Positions 25,540-33,495 of a stretch of DNA of 64,000 nucleotides are shown in pieces. The stretch is from Rhodanobacter sp. B04 (lineage in GTDB: Bacteria; Pseudomonadota; Gammaproteobacteria; Xanthomonadales; Rhodanobacteraceae): assembly GCF_002001125.1 (NCBI RefSeq), contig NZ_MUNV01000006.1, positions 124,001 through 188,000 of the forward strand, in the 5' to 3' direction. Within the stretch, counting starts at the first letter, position 1, and the number at the start of each line of letters is the position of its first letter. Position numbers and translations under genes: made by a program. The notes under the pieces are model-generated. The model saw only the letters and a program-made list of their open reading frames with translations. It was not told the DNA's origin and searched no databases.

Positions 25540-27717
25540 ATGATGAAACCATCCCTGCTTGCGCTGAGCCTTGCTGCTGCCCTGGTCACGACCGTCGTGC
25601 ATGCCACCGATACCCCCGCGGCGCCGACGGCGGCCGCTATCGGCACGGATGATCCTGCGGACAGCAGTACCGGCAACAATCAGCCTGCAACCAAGGATCT
25701 CAGCGCGATCGACGTGTCGGCCAAGCTGGACAAGGCGCGCAACGCGCTGTCGCCGGATACCGGCAGCAGCCAGTACGTGATCGACCAGAAGGCGATCCAG
25801 GCCCTGCCGCTGGGCGCTTCCACGCCGATGAACCAGGTGCTGCTGCAGGCACCGGGCGTGGTACAGGATTCTTACGGCGGCCTGCATGTGCGCGGCGACC
25901 ACGCCAACCTGCAGTACCGCATCGACGGCGTGATCATTCCCGAATCGATCTCGGGCTTCGGCCAGAGCCTGGACGCGCGCACGGTCCAGAGCGTGAGCCT
26001 GCTCGACGGCGCGTTGCCGGCGCAGTACGGCCTGCGCACGGCGGCCGTGGTCGACATCACCACCAAGAGCGGCAGCGCGCTGGGCAACGGCGGCAGCGTC
26101 GGCGTCACCGCCGGCTCGTTCGGCACCTTCAATCCAAATGTTTCGCTGTGGGGCAGCAGCGGCGCGTGGAGCGCGTTCTTCACGGCGAACTACATGCAGA
26201 ACGATGTCGGCATCGAGAACCCGACGGCCAGCCGCAAGCCGATCCACGATCACACCAACCAGACCAAGGCGTTTGGCGATGTCAGCTATCTGATCGACAG
26301 CGACACGCGCCTGAGCTTCCTGTTCGGCGTGGCCAACAACCGCTTCCAGATTCCGAACAATCCGGACCAGACGCCGCAGTTCGGTTATCTGGACACGGTC
26401 GACTTCAACTCCGCCAACCTGGACGAGCGCCAGAACGAGCAGACCCGCTTCGGCGTGCTGGCGCTCCAGGGCAAGCTGGGCACGACCGATTACCAGGTTT
26501 CGCTGGGCCAGCGCTACAGCGGCCTGCAGTATTTGCCGGACGACATCGGCGACCTGATGTTCAACGGTGTCGCCGGCGCGATCAACCAGAGCGATCGCGC
26601 CAGCACGCTGCAGGTGGATTTCTCCACGCCGATGGGCGACAGCCACACCTTGCGCTACGGTTTGTACGGCAGCTTCGATCGTGCCCGCACCAACACCAAT
26701 TCGCTGGTGTTCCCGGCGGATGCCGATGGTAACCAGACCAGCACCGTGCCGTTCAACATCTTCACCGGCGACCAGATCACCGCCAGGACCTGGTCCGCCT
26801 ATGTGCAGGACGAATGGAGCATCGGCCAGAACTGGACGGTGAACTATGGCCTGCGCGGCGACCAGTACCAGGCGTTCAATACCACCGCCAGCCAGTTGAG
26901 CCCGCGCCTGGGCATGGTGTGGCAGGCCACCGGCAGCACCACTGTGCACGCCGGCTATTCGCGCTACTTCACGCCGCCGGCGACCGAGCTGATTTCCTCC
27001 ACGGATCTGGCCGCGTTCGCCGGTACCACCAACGCGGTGAAGAACTACGGCGACAACACGCCGCTGGCCGAGCGTTCCAATTACTTCGACGTCGGCGTCT
27101 CGCAGAACATCGGCAGCGACTGGACGCTGGGCCTGGACACCTACTACCGCAAGGTGAGCCGCCTGCAGGACGAGGGCCAGTTCGGCGCGGCGCTGGTGTA
27201 CTCCACCTTCAACTACAAGTACGGCCGTGTCGGTGGCGCCGAGTTCACGGCGAACTACACCTCGGGTCCGTTCTCGGCCTATTTCAACTTCTCCTACACC
27301 AAGGCGATGGGCAAGGACGTGATGACCAGCCAGTACAATTTCAGTCCGGAAGATCTGGCCTACATCGCCAACAACTACATCTACCTCGACCACGACCAGA
27401 AGTTCACCTCGTCCGGCGGCTTCAATTACGCGCTGAGCGATACCACCAAGCTCGGTGCCGACTACCTGTTCGGCACCGGCCTGCGCAAGGACGGCAGCGT
27501 GCCGAACGGGGGCACCTTGCCGGACTACTTCCAGCTCAACCTCAACGTCTCGCACGATTTCACGTTCGATCATTTCGGCCAGCTGCACACCCAGCTGGCT
27601 CTGATCAATGCACTGGATCGTACCTACGAGTTGCGCGACGGCACCGGCATCGGCGTCGGTGCGCCGCAGTTCGGTCCGCGCCGTGGCCTGTACCTGAACC
27701 TGCAGAAGGATTTCTGA
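25540..27717 (+). CDS. TonB-dependent outer-membrane receptor
   Basis: A 725-residue receptor with a signal peptide (about 22 residues, ending VVHA). The plug domain (about 60-185) reads SQYVIDQKAIQALPLGASTPMNQVLLQAPGVVQDSYGG.. RGDHANLQYRIDGVIIPESISGF, followed by a 22-strand barrel ending in the terminal Phe of NLQKDF. The substrate is not obvious: there are no His-rich loops like those of ZnuD. A perfect palindrome resembling a Zur site overlaps the promoter region. An earlier TTG in the same frame is unlikely; two adjacent ATG codons at 25540 and 25543 both fit. It has no transporter partner nearby. A long hairpin follows the stop. Confidence 0.9.
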   Translation: MMKPSLLALSLAAALVTTVVHATDTPAAPTAAAIGTDDPADSSTGNNQPATKDLSAIDVSAKLDKARNALSPDTGSSQYVIDQKAIQALPLGASTPMNQVLLQAPGVVQDSYGGLHVRGDHANLQYRIDGVIIPESISGFGQSLDARTVQSVSLLDGALPAQYGLRTAAVVDITTKSGSALGNGGSVGVTAGSFGTFNPNVSLWGSSGAWSAFFTANYMQNDVGIENPTASRKPIHDHTNQTKAFGDVSYLIDSDTRLSFLFGVANNRFQIPNNPDQTPQFGYLDTVDFNSANLDERQNEQTRFGVLALQGKLGTTDYQVSLGQRYSGLQYLPDDIGDLMFNGVAGAINQSDRASTLQVDFSTPMGDSHTLRYGLYGSFDRARTNTNSLVFPADADGNQTSTVPFNIFTGDQITARTWSAYVQDEWSIGQNWTVNYGLRGDQYQAFNTTASQLSPRLGMVWQATGSTTVHAGYSRYFTPPATELISSTDLAAFAGTTNAVKNYGDNTPLAERSNYFDVGVSQNIGSDWTLGLDTYYRKVSRLQDEGQFGAALVYSTFNYKYGRVGGAEFTANYTSGPFSAYFNFSYTKAMGKDVMTSQYNFSPEDLAYIANNYIYLDHDQKFTSSGGFNYALSDTTKLGADYLFGTGLRKDGSVPNGGTLPDYFQLNLNVSHDFTFDHFGQLHTQLALINALDRTYELRDGTGIGVGAPQFGPRRGLYLNLQKDF

Positions 27718-27740
27718 TCGAGACGCGGCCGGTGTTGCAA

Positions 27741-27802
27741 GCGCACCCCGTGCGCGATGCTCTTGGCGCAATCAACGTCAAAGCATCGCGCACGGGGCGC
27801 GC
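27741..27802. terminator. Long hairpin with 21-bp arms between receptor and methyltransferase genes
   Basis: The arms (27741-27761 and 27782-27802) are complementary at 20 of 21 positions; the single mismatch is a G-U pair if transcribed from the minus strand. The loop is 20 bases. It lies 24 bases after the receptor stop. No T-run follows, so it may be a terminator, an mRNA-stabilising structure or a dispersed repeat. Confidence 0.55.
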
Positions 27803-27882
27803 TGCTGCGCGAACACGGTGAGGAACGCGCGTTGCGCCCCTTCCGTTATGCTTGCCGCGATTTTTCGCTACCGGCAAGCCCT

Positions 27883-29076
27883 ATGCCTTCCCGTCTCCCC
27901 GAGCCCGGCGCCGACGAACGCGCGCATTCCGATCACCTGCTGCAGCTGTTGCGCGAGCAGATCGCCGCGCATGGGCCGTTGCCGTTTTCGCAATACATGG
28001 AGCGTTGCCTGTACGCGCCGGGGCTGGGTTACTACAGCGCGGGCAAGACCAAGTTCGGTGCAGCCGGCGACTTCGTCACCGCGCCGGAACTGGGCGAGCT
28101 GTTCGCACGCTGCGTGATCAAGGCGGTGCAGCCGGTGCTGGCGATGCTCGGCGACGAGGCGGATTTTCTCGAGTTGGGCGGCGGCAGCGGCGCGTTCGCC
28201 GAGGCGGCGCTCACGGCGCTGGCTGAGGGCGGCACGCTGCCGCGGCACTACCTGATCCTCGAACCCAGCGCCGACCTGCGCGAACGCCAGCGCGAGCGCC
28301 TGCGCGCGAATCTCCCGGCCGAGCTCAACGCCCGCGTGCAATGGCTGGATCGGCCGCCCGAGCAGGACTGGCACGGCGTGCTGTTCGCCAACGAGGTGAT
28401 CGATGCGTTGCCGGCCACGCGCTTCGCGATGCGCGCCGGCGAAGTCTACGAGGAGTACGTGGCGCTGGATGGCGAAGGCCGCCTGCTGCGCGTCGATCGT
28501 CCGGCCGATGCACTGGTGGCCGGTGCGGTGCGCCATGTCGAGCGCGATCTCGGCGGCGATTTCAGCGAGGGCTACCGCTCGGAAATCCTGCCGCAGTTGC
28601 CGTACTGGATCCAGGCGATCGCGGGCTCACTGGTCGCCGGGCTGATGCTGTTCGTCGACTACGGCTACGTGCGCCGCGAGTTCTACCTGCCCGAGCGCGA
28701 CGACGGCACCTTGATGGCGCATTACCGCCATCATGCACACAACGATCCGCTGTATCTGCCGGGTTTGAACGACCTCACCGCTTCGGTCGACTTCACCGCG
28801 CTGGCCGAGGCCGGCAACAGTGCCGGCTTCGGCGTCGCGGCGTACCTGCCGCAGGCGCAGTTCCTGATCGGCGCCGGCTTGCAGGAGATCTTCGAAAGCG
28901 AGCAGGCGAAGATCGCCGACGAGCACAGCCGCTACCGGCTGGCCCAGCAGGTGAAGCGGCTGATGCTGCCCGACCAGATGGGCGAACGCTTCCAGGCGAT
29001 GCTGCTGGCGCGCGGCCTCGACATGCTGCCGTTGCCAGCCGAGCTGATGGCGGCCGACCAAGGTGGTCGGTTGTAG
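27883..29076 (+). CDS. MidA/NDUFAF7-family SAM-dependent methyltransferase
   Basis: A 397-residue class I methyltransferase of the COG1565 family. Signature segments are GPLPFSQYMERCLYAPGLGYYSAGKTKFGAAGDFVTAPELGELFA at the N-terminus, the SAM motif DFLELGGGSGAFAEAAL (about 91-107), VLFANEVIDALPATRF, and LFVDYGYVRREFYLPERDDGTL. The mitochondrial homologue NDUFAF7 dimethylates an arginine of complex I; the bacterial target is not established. Upstream codons in the same frame were rejected because family members begin near this ATG. It is convergent with the LTA-synthase-like gene. Confidence 0.9.
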   Translation: MPSRLPEPGADERAHSDHLLQLLREQIAAHGPLPFSQYMERCLYAPGLGYYSAGKTKFGAAGDFVTAPELGELFARCVIKAVQPVLAMLGDEADFLELGGGSGAFAEAALTALAEGGTLPRHYLILEPSADLRERQRERLRANLPAELNARVQWLDRPPEQDWHGVLFANEVIDALPATRFAMRAGEVYEEYVALDGEGRLLRVDRPADALVAGAVRHVERDLGGDFSEGYRSEILPQLPYWIQAIAGSLVAGLMLFVDYGYVRREFYLPERDDGTLMAHYRHHAHNDPLYLPGLNDLTASVDFTALAEAGNSAGFGVAAYLPQAQFLIGAGLQEIFESEQAKIADEHSRYRLAQQVKRLMLPDQMGERFQAMLLARGLDMLPLPAELMAADQGGRL

Positions 29077-29079
29077 TCG

Positions 29080-29117
29080 CCGGTGCCGAACCCGGTGCTG
29101 TCGGCCGACGGCACCGG
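29080..29117. terminator. 9-bp stem-loop between convergent genes
   Basis: Inverted repeat CCGGTGCCG / CGGCACCGG with a 20-base loop, in the 54-bp gap between two convergent stop codons. No T-run, so it is a weak terminator call. Confidence 0.45.
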
Positions 29118-29130
29118 GGTAACCGCTTGA

Positions 29131-31365
29131 TCAGTGCACGGTCGCTGTGGAGCTGGCCGCTGCCGGCATGGAGGTCGGGCTGGCAGGTGCCGGTGTCGAA
29201 GTGGCTACTGCCGGCATGGAGGCGGCAGGTGCCGGCAGCGGCAACGGTTGCACTGGTGTGGCATCGGCTGGCCGGCTGGCCAGCTGGCCGCACTTGAACA
29301 GCTCGCTGGCGACCTGGTAGTAGGCGATGGTCTGGTCGATCAGCGCCTGGTTTTGCGGCTGCACGGGCGTGGCGTCGCCGGTGGCGAAGTCCGGTTTCAG
29401 CTGCTCCAGCTTGCGTTGCGGCTCGAGCACGGTGAGCACGTCGCCGCGCAGATAACCGAGCTTCTCGTAGGTGCCCGGCAGCGCATGGCCTTCGCCGGGC
29501 GACAGCTGGAACACGTCCTGACCGAAGAAGCGCGTGCGGTAGCTGAAATTGAGCATGCCGAGCAGGGTCGGCGGGATGTCCAGCTGGCCCATCAGGGTTT
29601 CCACCCTCTGCGGCGGGAAATTCTTCGGCGAATAGATCCACAGCGGGATGTGGTAGTGGTTGATCGGGATGGCGGTCTTGCCGGCGCTGGAGGCGCAGTG
29701 GTCGGCGGTGATCACGAACACGGTGTTGTCGAAGTACGGCTTGCTGCGCGCACGCTGGATGAAATCCTTGATCGACCAGTCGGTGTACGCCACCGCGCCG
29801 GGACGCGACGGCGCGACCTGCGAGACGCGGCCGGCCGGGTAGGTGTACGGCCGGTGGTTGGAGGTGGTCATGATGTGCAGGAAGAACGGCTTGCCGGCGG
29901 CCTGCGCGTCGTCCATCTGCTTCAGCGCCAGCGTGTACAGGTCCTCGTCGGACACGCCCCACACATTCTGGCTGTGGATCACCGCATCCTTGGGGATGTC
30001 GCCGCGGTCCACCGTCTTGTAGCCGTTGTGGCTGAAGAAGTAGTTCATGTTGTCGAAGTAGCCGTAGCCACCGTAGACGAAATCGGACTGGTAGCCGCGA
30101 TCGTTGAAGATATTGGCCAGCGAGAACAGGTTTTCGTTGTTGTGCTCGCGGATCAGCGAATCGCCCGGCGTCGGCGGTACCGACAGCGACAGCGCTTCAA
30201 GTCCGCGCACGGTGCGCGTGCCGTTGGCGTAGAGGTTGTCGAAGAACACGCTCTGGCCGACCAGCGAATCGAGATACGGGGTGAGGTTGTCCTTGTTGCC
30301 GAACGTGCCCAGGTAGTCGCCGGACAGGCTCTCAACGCTGATCAGCACCACGTTGAGATGCTTCTCCGGCCCGCTGTGCCGGATGGCGCGGGTGAGATCC
30401 TTCGGGTCGTCGCTGACGAAGCTCGCATTCGGCGCCTTCAGCGACTCGCGCACGAGGCGGAAGGCCTCGTCGTCGGGCAGCGTGCGGTAGAACTTCGCGT
30501 AGTCGAGGTGGCTGCTGCGGAACGCGGCGAAGAACTGGTAGATGCCGTTGCCGGCCAGCTCGTTGAGGTAGTTGTTGGCGGTGCGGTCCTTCATGCCGCT
30601 GTTCACCGCGTACAAAGAGACCACGGTCAGCACCAGCCACAGCAGCGCCACCTTGCCGCGCTGCCAGAAGCGGCTGCCATCGTCGCGCGTGCGCAGGCCG
30701 CGCTTGCTCAGCATGAACACCACCAGCGCAAACACCACCAGCAGCGCCAGCCAGCGGCCGATCGGATAGGACTCGCGGATGTTGCCGATCACCTCGTTGG
30801 TGTAGACCAGATAGTCCACCGCGATGAAGTTGAAGCGCACGCTGAACTCGTTCCAGAACACCAGCTCGGATGCGGCCACGAACAGCAGCCCGTACAGCAG
30901 CACCAGCCCCATCACGTAGATGCCCCATTGCCCGCTGCGCGCCGAATAGGCCAGCGCCGGCATCGGCAGGAAAAACAGGAACAGCGCGACCAGCGGCCAC
31001 GACTCATGCAGGTGCACATGCCACAGCAGGAACACCAGGCCCAGGCAGGCCGCATACAGCAGAGCCATGCCGATCAGGTACAGCAGCCATTGCGCGAGCC
31101 CGGACACATGCGCGCGCCGCGCCGGCACCAGCCACAGGAACAGCACCATCGGCCAGGCCAGGTAGATGAAGGTGATCAGGTCGTAGCCCAGCCCCACGCC
31201 GAAGGCATAGAGCAGGTTGAACGGGCTGTGGGTGACTTCCTTGCCGGACATCACCAGCAGCGCGACGCGCGTGACGAAGCAGATGACCAGGAAGGTGATG
31301 GCCAGCCACCACAACGGACGGAAGCGCTGGCGCATGGGCGGGACCGTGGTGAATGCACGCGACAC
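29131..31365 (-). CDS. LTA-synthase-like sulfatase-fold membrane phosphotransferase
   Basis: A 744-residue inner-membrane protein. About five N-terminal helices (to residue 230) are followed by a periplasmic alkaline-phosphatase-superfamily domain. The metal site begins NVVLISVESLSGDYLGTFGN, the likely nucleophile threonine is in NGTRTVRGLEALSL (near residue 385), and later metal ligands are in FFLHIMTTSNHRPY and VFVITADHCASSAGK. LtaS makes lipoteichoic acid in Gram-positives; Gram-negative relatives such as OpgB transfer phosphoglycerol to periplasmic glucans, which is the more likely kind of role here. The C-terminal 40 residues are Ala/Pro/Ser-rich. The GTG at 31365 follows a GGAG site; ATG at 31335 is an alternative. 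Confidence 0.85.
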   Translation of the reverse strand: MSRAFTTVPPMRQRFRPLWWLAITFLVICFVTRVALLVMSGKEVTHSPFNLLYAFGVGLGYDLITFIYLAWPMVLFLWLVPARRAHVSGLAQWLLYLIGMALLYAACLGLVFLLWHVHLHESWPLVALFLFFLPMPALAYSARSGQWGIYVMGLVLLYGLLFVAASELVFWNEFSVRFNFIAVDYLVYTNEVIGNIRESYPIGRWLALLVVFALVVFMLSKRGLRTRDDGSRFWQRGKVALLWLVLTVVSLYAVNSGMKDRTANNYLNELAGNGIYQFFAAFRSSHLDYAKFYRTLPDDEAFRLVRESLKAPNASFVSDDPKDLTRAIRHSGPEKHLNVVLISVESLSGDYLGTFGNKDNLTPYLDSLVGQSVFFDNLYANGTRTVRGLEALSLSVPPTPGDSLIREHNNENLFSLANIFNDRGYQSDFVYGGYGYFDNMNYFFSHNGYKTVDRGDIPKDAVIHSQNVWGVSDEDLYTLALKQMDDAQAAGKPFFLHIMTTSNHRPYTYPAGRVSQVAPSRPGAVAYTDWSIKDFIQRARSKPYFDNTVFVITADHCASSAGKTAIPINHYHIPLWIYSPKNFPPQRVETLMGQLDIPPTLLGMLNFSYRTRFFGQDVFQLSPGEGHALPGTYEKLGYLRGDVLTVLEPQRKLEQLKPDFATGDATPVQPQNQALIDQTIAYYQVASELFKCGQLASRPADATPVQPLPLPAPAASMPAVATSTPAPASPTSMPAAASSTATVH

Positions 31366-31424
31366 GGGCAACTCCAGAGAGGGGTGAGGGTCAACGCCCG
31401 CTGCGGACGCCGAAAACTGCAGCT

Positions 31425-32672
31425 TTATACAACGGCTGGGCCGGCGGAGTGTTCACTTTTCACTGCGGCGATCGACTGCAGGCGCGCCGCATCCATCGCC
31501 TTGCCGATCGCCGGGCCGGACAGGCCCAGTGCGACGAAGCCCGCGGCACTCACGGCCGCCGCCGCCGCGCGCGCCTCGCGCAGGTAGGTGGCTTGCGGAT
31601 AGGCGTCGTCTGCATGCCCCAGGCGACCGCGCTTGTCCGCCTCGCAGGCGGCCAGGAACACCTCGAGCCGTTCGGGCCGGCGCAATGCGTCGAGCGAGCC
31701 GAGCAGTTTCAGCACGGTGGCCGGTTTCAGCTCGAAGGCGCGATGGGCATTCAGATGCTCGCGGCATACCTGTTCGGCCAGCGTGGCGTACTCGGTGGGC
31801 ACCTTCAGCCGTGCGCACAGCCCACGCAGCGGCGCCACGCCGAGATGTTCGTGACCGACATGCCGCGGCAGTTCGTCGGGCGGCGTCAGCGCCTTGCCGA
31901 GGTCGTGCGCGAGCGCGCAGAAGCCGACCAGCTCGTCGCCCGGCGCCAGCCGCGCCGCGGCGTCCAGCACCAACTCCAGATGCACGCCGGTGTCGATCTC
32001 CGGGTGGAATTCGGCCCGCTGCGGCACGCCATACAGTGCATCGACTTCGGGAAACAGCACGGCCAGTGCGCCACACTCGCGCAGCACGCGCAGGAACGCC
32101 GACGGCTGCGGCTCGCCCAGCGCCTTGCGCGTTTCCGCCCACACCCGCTCGGGCACCAGGTGGTCGACCTCGCCGTCGTCGACCATCTGCCGCATCAGCG
32201 CCATGGTCTGCTCGGCCACCGTGAAACCCAGCGGCGCGAAGCGCGCGGCGAAACGCGCCACCCGCAGCACGCGTACCGGATCTTCCACGAACGCGGGCGA
32301 CACATGCCGCAGCACCCGCGCCTCGATATCGCGCACGCCGTGGTACGGATCGGTCAGGGCGCCCTGCGCGTCCTCGGCGATCGCATTGATGGTGAGGTCG
32401 CGCCGCGCCAGGTCCTGCTCCAGTGTCACCGAGGCGTCGGCCTGGAACACGAAGCCGCGGTAGCCACGCCCGGTCTTGCGCTCGGTGCGCGCCAGCGCGT
32501 ATTCCTCGCCGGTCTTCGGATGCAGGAACACCGGGAAATCCTTGCCCACCGGCCGGTAGCCGAGCGCGAGCAGGTCCTCCGGCAGCGCGCCGACCACCAC
32601 ATGGTCGTGATCGACCACCGGCCGCCCCAGCAATTTGTCACGGACCGCGCCGCCGACCAGATAGATGTGCAT
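31425..32672 (-). CDS. cca: Multifunctional CCA tRNA nucleotidyltransferase with HD domain
   Basis: A 415-residue class II CCA-adding enzyme close in size to E. coli Cca (412). The nucleotidyltransferase domain starts [18 protein letters not shown] and has the metal aspartates in [21 protein letters not shown] and the [16 protein letters not shown] segment are the conserved motifs B-D region. The C-terminal half carries the HD phosphohydrolase motif HDLGK (His256, Asp257), giving 2'-phosphatase and 2',3'-cyclic phosphodiesterase activity as in the E. coli enzyme. It repairs or builds the 3'-CCA end of tRNAs. The start is set by the family's N-terminus. It lies 59 bases downstream of the LTA-synthase-like gene start, on the same strand. 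Confidence 0.95.
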   Translation of the reverse strand: MHIYLVGGAVRDKLLGRPVVDHDHVVVGALPEDLLALGYRPVGKDFPVFLHPKTGEEYALARTERKTGRGYRGFVFQADASVTLEQDLARRDLTINAIAEDAQGALTDPYHGVRDIEARVLRHVSPAFVEDPVRVLRVARFAARFAPLGFTVAEQTMALMRQMVDDGEVDHLVPERVWAETRKALGEPQPSAFLRVLRECGALAVLFPEVDALYGVPQRAEFHPEIDTGVHLELVLDAAARLAPGDELVGFCALAHDLGKALTPPDELPRHVGHEHLGVAPLRGLCARLKVPTEYATLAEQVCREHLNAHRAFELKPATVLKLLGSLDALRRPERLEVFLAACEADKRGRLGHADDAYPQATYLREARAAAAAVSAAGFVALGLSGPAIGKAMDAARLQSIAAVKSEHSAGPAVV

Positions 32673-32804
32673 GGCGGGATTCTGCCATGCGCACCCGCAC
32701 CGTCGCGCATCACGCGACGGCTTGCACGCGCGTTCAGCTCCGCGGCCATGGCTGGCCGGTTGCGCTGATATTCTGGCGCGCACCCTTCAGGAGGAGTCCA
32801 GGTC

Positions 32805-33392
32805 ATGCATTTGCGCCACTGTTTTCTCGCCTTGTTGCTGTGGCCGGTACTGCTGTCGGCGCACCACGCCGGCAAGGACGCACAAGGCCTGCGCAATGTC
32901 ACGGTGCTGATCGTGCGGCACGCCGAGAAGCCCGACCAGGGCAACGGTCTAAGTCCGCGCGGCGAGCAGCGCGCGCAGGCTTACGCCAGCTATTTCGATC
33001 CGCTGCAGCTCGATGGCGGCACGCTGCTGCCGCAGCGTCTGATCGCCACCAGCGACAGCAAGGCGAGCATGCGCCCGCGGCTCACCTTGACGCCGCTGGC
33101 CGCACGCCTGCAGCTGCCGATCGAGCAACCCTGGGCCGACGACCAGGTCGACGCCCTGGCCAAGGAGTTGCGCAAGAAGAACCAGGCCCCCGTCGTGCTG
33201 ATCGCCTGGCATCACGGCCATATCGTGAAATTGATCGAGGCGCTGGGCGGCGATGCCAAACAGTTGCTTGGCCGCAAGACATGGCCGGGCGATGTCTACA
33301 ACTGGGTGGTGGTGCTGCACTTCGATGGTCAGGGTCGCCTGAGCGAATCCGCCAGCCGGCTGGTACGGGAGCAATTGTTGGCGGGGGATTGA
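32805..33392 (+). CDS. Secreted histidine phosphatase family protein
   Basis: A 195-residue exported protein with a signal peptide ending near residue 20. The phosphohistidine motif is VLIVRHAEKPDQGNGLSPRGEQRA, and the second catalytic histidine is in VVLIAWHHGHIVKLIEAL. Shorter than cofactor-dependent phosphoglycerate mutases, it belongs to the SixA/GpmB-like histidine phosphatases; in the periplasm a phosphomonoesterase role is likely but the substrate is unknown. A strong AGGAGGAG site precedes the ATG. It converges on slt, with a 103-bp gap holding nothing recognisable. Confidence 0.85.
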   Translation: MHLRHCFLALLLWPVLLSAHHAGKDAQGLRNVTVLIVRHAEKPDQGNGLSPRGEQRAQAYASYFDPLQLDGGTLLPQRLIATSDSKASMRPRLTLTPLAARLQLPIEQPWADDQVDALAKELRKKNQAPVVLIAWHHGHIVKLIEALGGDAKQLLGRKTWPGDVYNWVVVLHFDGQGRLSESASRLVREQLLAGD

Positions 33393-33495
33393 GCAGGGAG
33401 TGGTGGCCTTCCTTTGCCAAGCCGGGATGCGTGTGGTTGCTGGGCCAGAGATAGTTCTGCCGTTTAATCACCTCAGCTCCTTAAAATCAAAAGCT

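Noticed and set aside
25495..27771. 758-codon minus-strand open frame
   Set aside because: It lies antisense to the TonB receptor and has no start signal or known domain.
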